Source of the DNA: Vibrio renipiscarius
Lineage (GTDB): Bacteria; Pseudomonadota; Gammaproteobacteria; Enterobacterales; Vibrionaceae
Assembly (NCBI RefSeq): GCF_000827885.1
Contig: NZ_JTKH01000024.1
Span: forward strand, 806,001 to 870,000
DNA: 64,000 nt
Reading direction: 5' to 3'
Under the pieces are notes generated by a model. The model ran no database searches and was not told where the DNA came from. It saw only the letters and a program-made list of their open reading frames with translations. Position 1 is the first letter of the stretch, and every line of letters starts with the position of its first letter. Made by a program: the position numbers and the translations under genes. Positions 60,263 through 64,000 of this stretch are shown here, in pieces.

Positions 60263-61264
60263 ATGGCGACAATGAAAGACATTGCGAAATTGGCGTGTGT
60301 ATCCACCTCTACGGTCAGCCATGTTATTAACAAATCTCGTTACGTGAGCGAAGAAATTGCAGAGCGGGTGAATAAAGCCGCTTTGCAGCTTAACTATTCG
60401 CCTTCTGTGTTGGCTCGTAGCCTAAAAACCAATCGAACCCAAACATTAGGCATGTTAGTGACGACGTCCTCGAACCCCTTTTTCGGTGAAGTAGTGAAAG
60501 GGGTTGAGCGCAGTTGCTACCAAAAAGGCTACAACCTCATTTTGTGCAATACCGAAGGCGACCAGCAACGAATGAAAGAGTCGATCACCACGTTATTACA
60601 AAAGCGGGTTGATGGAATGATCTTGATGTGTTCTTCGCTAGAAGGGGAGAATATCGATATTTTTGATCGATACCCTGATGTGCCTGTGGTTGTTATGGAC
60701 TGGGGCCCAATGCTGTTTGCGAGTGATAAAATCCAAGATAACTCTTTTCATGGGGGCTACTTAGCCGCGAAATACTTGATTGAATGTGGGCATGAAGATA
60801 TCGGTTGCATTACAGGGCCATTGAATCGTTACCAAGCGCAAATGCGTTATGAAGGTTACAAGCGCGCATTGAATGAAGAAAATTTTGCGTTTCATCCCAA
60901 TTGGATCATTGAATCGAATTTTGAATGTGATGGCGGCTATGAGGCGTTTAACCGAATGTATCAAAAAGGGCCACTACCAAGCGCTATTTTTGTTTGTAAT
61001 GACATGATGGCGATGGGCGTTATCAATGCCGCCAATGAAAAAGGCATTGCGATTCCTGAAGAGCTTTCCATTATCGGTTACGATGATATTCAAATCGCAA
61101 AGTACATGTCACCGTCATTAACTACGATTCATCAGCCCAAATATCGTCTAGGGCAAGCCGCGGTTGAGACACTGCTAAGTAAATTGAATAATACCGGTGA
61201 AGAGTCTCAAGTGATTCAACTTGAGCCTACGTTAGTTGAGCGCAATAGTGTCGCTATCTACTAA
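60263..61264 (+). CDS. rbsR: LacI-family repressor RbsR
   Basis: A 333-residue LacI-type repressor. The N-terminal HTH MATMKDIAKLACVSTSTVSHVINKSRYVS and hinge SPSVLARSLKTNRTQTLG are followed by a periplasmic-binding-protein-like effector domain, as in RbsR. Being the last gene of the cluster, it is likely to bind the operator at 55204-55219 and respond to ribose. Whether it also controls the deoxyribose genes is implied by their position but not shown. Confidence 0.92.
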   Translation: MATMKDIAKLACVSTSTVSHVINKSRYVSEEIAERVNKAALQLNYSPSVLARSLKTNRTQTLGMLVTTSSNPFFGEVVKGVERSCYQKGYNLILCNTEGDQQRMKESITTLLQKRVDGMILMCSSLEGENIDIFDRYPDVPVVVMDWGPMLFASDKIQDNSFHGGYLAAKYLIECGHEDIGCITGPLNRYQAQMRYEGYKRALNEENFAFHPNWIIESNFECDGGYEAFNRMYQKGPLPSAIFVCNDMMAMGVINAANEKGIAIPEELSIIGYDDIQIAKYMSPSLTTIHQPKYRLGQAAVETLLSKLNNTGEESQVIQLEPTLVERNSVAIY

Positions 61265-61334
61265 ATTTTCGGGTTAAGAAGCATTAAAATTGATGGCCGA
61301 TCGTGGTAAATCACAGTCAGGTCATGGTTGATAT

Positions 61335-61360
61335 AAGAGCCTTTAGAGGCTCTTTTTTTA
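61335..61360 (+). terminator. Terminator of the rbs/deo cluster
   Basis: AGAGCC and GGCTCT form a stem with a 6-nt loop, followed by a run of seven T. Confidence 0.85.
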
Positions 61361-61380
61361 TGTCTGAATTTTGGGTATAA

Positions 61381-61408
61381 AAAAACCGGCGATAAACGCC
61401 GGTTTTTC
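61381..61408 (-). terminator. Terminator of deaD
   Basis: AACCGGCG and CGCCGGTT form a perfect stem with a 5-nt loop. On the minus strand it ends in TTTTTTT just after the deaD stop. Confidence 0.85.
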
Positions 61409-61421
61409 TTATGACTTAATA

Positions 61422-63506
61422 TTAGTCTTCGTTGCGAGCTGGGCGACCATGGCCACGCTCACCACGGTGGTTGCCACGGTTGTCGCCGCCACGGTTACGG
61501 TCGAAACGACGTTCGCCATCACGGTTACCAGCTTCGCGGTTGCCGCCTTCACGGTTGCCACGGTAGCCGCCGCCATCGCGGTTAGCACCAGCACCAGCTG
61601 CAGCACCATCACGGTTACCACGGTAGCCGCCGCCATCACGGTTTCCGCCTTCACGGTTACCACGGTAGCCGCCGCCATCACGGTTGCCAGCTTCGCGGTT
61701 GCCGCCTTCACGGTTACCACGGAAGCCGCCTTCACGACGAGCGCCACCTTCACGGTTGCCGCCTTCACGGTTACCACGGAAGCCACCTTCACGACGAGCA
61801 CCGCCATCACGGCTACGAGGCTCACGGAAATCGTTGAAATCACATACTACAGCGCCAACTTCTTTCTGACGAATACGCAGTTTGTTTAGTTTGCCAGCCG
61901 TTTCAGCATCCATCGCTTTAGGAAGCTGAACATAAGTTTGGCCTTGATCTAGTTTGATAGCACCGATAGAGCCTTTCACTAGACCTAGTTCGTTCGCTAG
62001 TGCGCCAACGATATCTTTAACTTGAACGCCTTGCTCACGACCCACTTGAAGTTGGTAAGTTTCCCAATCTTGAGTGCTGAAGCTACGACCACCTTCACGA
62101 CGACCGCCGTCACGGCTATCACGACCGCCATCACGACGTTCTGTGCGACGTTGCTTGTCACGTGCAATAGCTTCTACCATTGGGTCATCACCAACGTAGA
62201 ATAGTGGACGTTTGCCTTGTTGGCGCTTAAGCAGGATCGCCGCTAGAGTGTTTGCGTCGATTTCTAGAGATTCTTGTAGTTTTTCAACTAGCTCAACGAA
62301 TTTCTCTAGTGCTTTGTGTTCTTTTTCTGCTTCTAGTTCTGCACCTAGTTTAACTAGACGAGATTCAGCAACTTGATCACGCATTGGAAGTTGGATTTCT
62401 TCCATTAGTGATTTAGTTACACGTTCGATAGTGCGAAGCATACGGATTTGGTTGCCGCGAACAAGAAGGATCGCTTTACCTTTACGACCAGCACGGCCAG
62501 TACGACCGATACGGTGGATGTATGATTCAACATCGAATGGGATGTCGTAGTTAAATACGTGAGTAATACGTGGAACGTCAAGACCACGTGCAACAACGTC
62601 AGTTGCTACTAGGATGTCGATTACGCCAGTTTTGATGTGATCAACAGTACGCTCACGTAGAGACTGAGGAATATCACCGTGAAGTGCAGCAGCTTTAAAG
62701 CCACGTGCAGATAGCCAATCAGCTAGACGCTCGGTGTCTTGACGAGTACGTACGAATACGATTGATGCGTCAGTTTCTTCAGTTTCAAGTAGACGAGACA
62801 TTGCTTCGTCTTTCTCTACGCCTTTAACAACCCAGAATTGCTGCTCTACTTTATCAACAGTATGGTTTTTACCTGCAACGTCAACCATTACTGGTTCACG
62901 TAGGAAGCGCTCAACAATGTTTTTCAGCATTGGAGGCATAGTTGCAGAGAAAAGTACACGTTGCGCAGTTGAAGGCGCGTGTTCCATGATTGCAGTAACA
63001 TCGTCAACAAAACCCATGTTCAGCATTTCATCTGCTTCATCAAGGATAAATGTCTTAACTTCGTCTAGGTGTAGACGGTCACGGTTGATAAGGTCTTGAA
63101 CACGGCCAGGAGTACCAACAATGATATGTGCGCCATTTTTAAGAGCACGCATTTGATCAACGATAGAAGTACCACCGTAGATTTCTAGAACTTTAAGACC
63201 AGAAATGTTACGACCAAGGTTTTTCATTTCAGCTGCTACTTGGATCGCTAGTTCGCGAGTAGGAGCAAGAACAACCGCTTGTGGTTTACGTTGAGCAAGC
63301 TCAATCTTGTTTAGTAGAGGCAAAGAGAAGGCTGCTGTTTTACCAGTACCTGTTTGTGCTTTACCTAGTGCGTCAGAACCTGCAAGTAGGTGCGGGATCG
63401 CAGCTGCTTGGATAGGTGTTGGAGAAACGAAGCCCATATCGTTAAGAGCTGAAAGGATGTCGTCGTTTAGTGCTAAATCACTAAATTGAATTACTGAGTC
63501 TGTCAT
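61422..63506 (-). CDS. deaD: DEAD-box RNA helicase DeaD/CsdA with extended RGG tail
   Basis: A 694-residue ATP-dependent helicase that helps assemble the large ribosomal subunit and unwinds mRNA at low temperature. The Q-motif region (SPTPIQAAAIP), Walker A AQTGTGKT, FILDEADEML, LFSATMPP and HRIGRTGRAGRKGKA are all intact. A CsdA-type RNA-binding domain lies around residues 480-560. The rest is a long arginine-glycine tail (see repeat). The start at 63506 (MTDSVIQF) is preferred over an ATG 27 nt upstream. The leader is long, as in E. coli deaD. Confidence 0.93.
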   Translation of the reverse strand: MTDSVIQFSDLALNDDILSALNDMGFVSPTPIQAAAIPHLLAGSDALGKAQTGTGKTAAFSLPLLNKIELAQRKPQAVVLAPTRELAIQVAAEMKNLGRNISGLKVLEIYGGTSIVDQMRALKNGAHIIVGTPGRVQDLINRDRLHLDEVKTFILDEADEMLNMGFVDDVTAIMEHAPSTAQRVLFSATMPPMLKNIVERFLREPVMVDVAGKNHTVDKVEQQFWVVKGVEKDEAMSRLLETEETDASIVFVRTRQDTERLADWLSARGFKAAALHGDIPQSLRERTVDHIKTGVIDILVATDVVARGLDVPRITHVFNYDIPFDVESYIHRIGRTGRAGRKGKAILLVRGNQIRMLRTIERVTKSLMEEIQLPMRDQVAESRLVKLGAELEAEKEHKALEKFVELVEKLQESLEIDANTLAAILLKRQQGKRPLFYVGDDPMVEAIARDKQRRTERRDGGRDSRDGGRREGGRSFSTQDWETYQLQVGREQGVQVKDIVGALANELGLVKGSIGAIKLDQGQTYVQLPKAMDAETAGKLNKLRIRQKEVGAVVCDFNDFREPRSRDGGARREGGFRGNREGGNREGGARREGGFRGNREGGNREAGNRDGGGYRGNREGGNRDGGGYRGNRDGAAAGAGANRDGGGYRGNREGGNREAGNRDGERRFDRNRGGDNRGNHRGERGHGRPARNED
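61440..61830 (-). repeat. Tandem RGG/GNREGG repeats encoding the deaD tail
   Basis: The last ~130 codons repeat variants of RGNREGGNRE, GGARREGGF and RDGGGYRGN. A 19-residue unit (GGARREGGFRGNREGGNRE) appears twice in direct succession. The DNA is correspondingly repetitive, a substrate for slippage, and creates long spurious open frames on the other strand and frames. Confidence 0.85.
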
Positions 63507-63870
63507 TGGGATCCCATTAACATAAAAAAACAAAAGGTCCCACGAGCTCTACCAATTCCAATACCAATCCAGATAAAGAGCTGATTCCATTCAGATGCGG
63601 AGAAGTCGTAAATCGCATCAAGCCGCTAGGGACATAAGGGAGGCGGATTATTCCCTAAAAGCATAAAAAAATCCAGAAAAAATTGAATTTCATCACAAAA
63701 ATTTCTTAAAAAAGGCGAAATTGCAGAATTTGTCGCCGCATGCCGCTTTTTTTGTTGCTATTTTGCTCAGCTATGGCGAGGTAGAACGTGAACAAAGTCT
63801 CGCTTTAGGTAGCTTGGGTAAAACCGCAATGTTATAGTAAGCCCAATTTTACAAGTGATTAAGAATAAAA
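63507..63870. promoter_or_regulatory. Divergent leader region of deaD and rnb
   Basis: An AT-rich stretch with no gene. The deaD side holds TTGGTATTGGAATTGG-type repeats and a long putative 5' UTR. The rnb side has a TATAGT -10-like box near 63833. No other structure was recognised. Confidence 0.45.
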
Positions 63871-64000
63871 ATGTTTCAAGATAATCCGCTACTGGCTCAG
63901 CTTAAACAAAAAATCCAAGAGAACCTGCCTAAGAAAGAAGGCACCATCAAAGCAACTGAAAAAGGCTTTGGCTTCTTAGAAGTAGACAGTAAAACCAGTT
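63871..64000 (+). CDS. rnb: Exoribonuclease II, 3'-truncated by the window edge
   Basis: Only the first 43 codons are present. [18 protein letters not shown] and [16 protein letters not shown] match the start of E. coli RNase II (Rnb), including the first cold-shock domain. The enzyme degrades RNA from the 3' end. It is divergent from deaD across 364 nt. Confidence 0.9.
   Translation, partial: MFQDNPLLAQLKQKIQENLPKKEGTIKATEKGFGFLEVDSKTS

Noticed and set aside
61371..61889. Long plus-strand and off-frame open frames opposite deaD rich in Thr/Val/Ala
   Set aside because: They mirror the RGG repeats of deaD, are low in complexity and have no ribosome site.

Overview
The window is a stretch of Vibrionaceae chromosome, almost certainly from a Vibrio species other than V. 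cholerae. The protein families, the AT-leaning base composition with strong Shine-Dalgarno (SD) sites, a Qrr quorum-sensing RNA, a VemP-secDF2 locus and the thrS-infC-rpmI-rplT operon all point there. The translation operon suggests the large chromosome. I see no IS element, prophage, CRISPR array, tRNA or rRNA. The region reads as ordinary core and accessory chromosome with dense regulation.

Layout. 1-5.2 kb: 3' part of the ABC-F gene ybiT, a VF530-type DNA-binding protein, gltS, a DUF2750 protein and a TrmH-like RNA methyltransferase. 5.2-10.9 kb: speG, an aldehyde dehydrogenase with a tandem repeat over its stop codon, then vemP-secD2-secF2 on the minus strand. 11-18 kb: a HAD phosphatase, an ABM monooxygenase under a GlxA-type regulator, a rhodanese, a 59-aa His-tailed membrane protein between two perfect inverted repeats, MFS and TSUP transporters, yccF and a nuclease-like protein. 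18-28 kb: a diguanylate cyclase, glgX, soxR, yqfB, an Old Yellow Enzyme, a maltose O-acetyltransferase and an RluA-family pseudouridine synthase. 29-36 kb: formaldehyde detoxification (frmA, fghA, divergent LysR), a siderophore-interacting protein behind a Fur-like box, LysE/Lrp and a porin. 36-39.3 kb: thrS-infC-rpmI-rplT with a tRNA-Thr-like operator and an AUU-start infC. 39.8-54.9 kb: signalling and small enzymes, including a degenerate GGDEF protein, a TetR/metallo-hydrolase pair with twin operators, mscS, ppnP, a GGDEF cyclase followed directly by a qrr RNA gene, a DUF3612 regulator, rof, argO, and a DUF3012 lipoprotein. 55.3-61.3 kb: a combined ribose/deoxyribose cluster (rbsD-deoK-deoP-deoX-rbsK-rbsR). 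61.4-64 kb: deaD with a long RGG tail and the start of rnb.

The most informative elements are non-coding or translation-level. They are (1) a qrr sRNA with a sigma-54 promoter and two LuxO sites, one inside the preceding cyclase gene; (2) the VemP arrest peptide with an 8-nt complement able to mask the secD2 ribosome site; (3) a thrS leader hairpin whose 7-nt loop reads as a tRNA-Thr(GGU) anticodon loop; (4) twin TetR operators; (5) a strong terminator with no gene before it at 24.66 kb; and (6) the hybrid ribose/deoxyribose operon.

All assignments rest on reading the translations and remembered family features. No database search was run.
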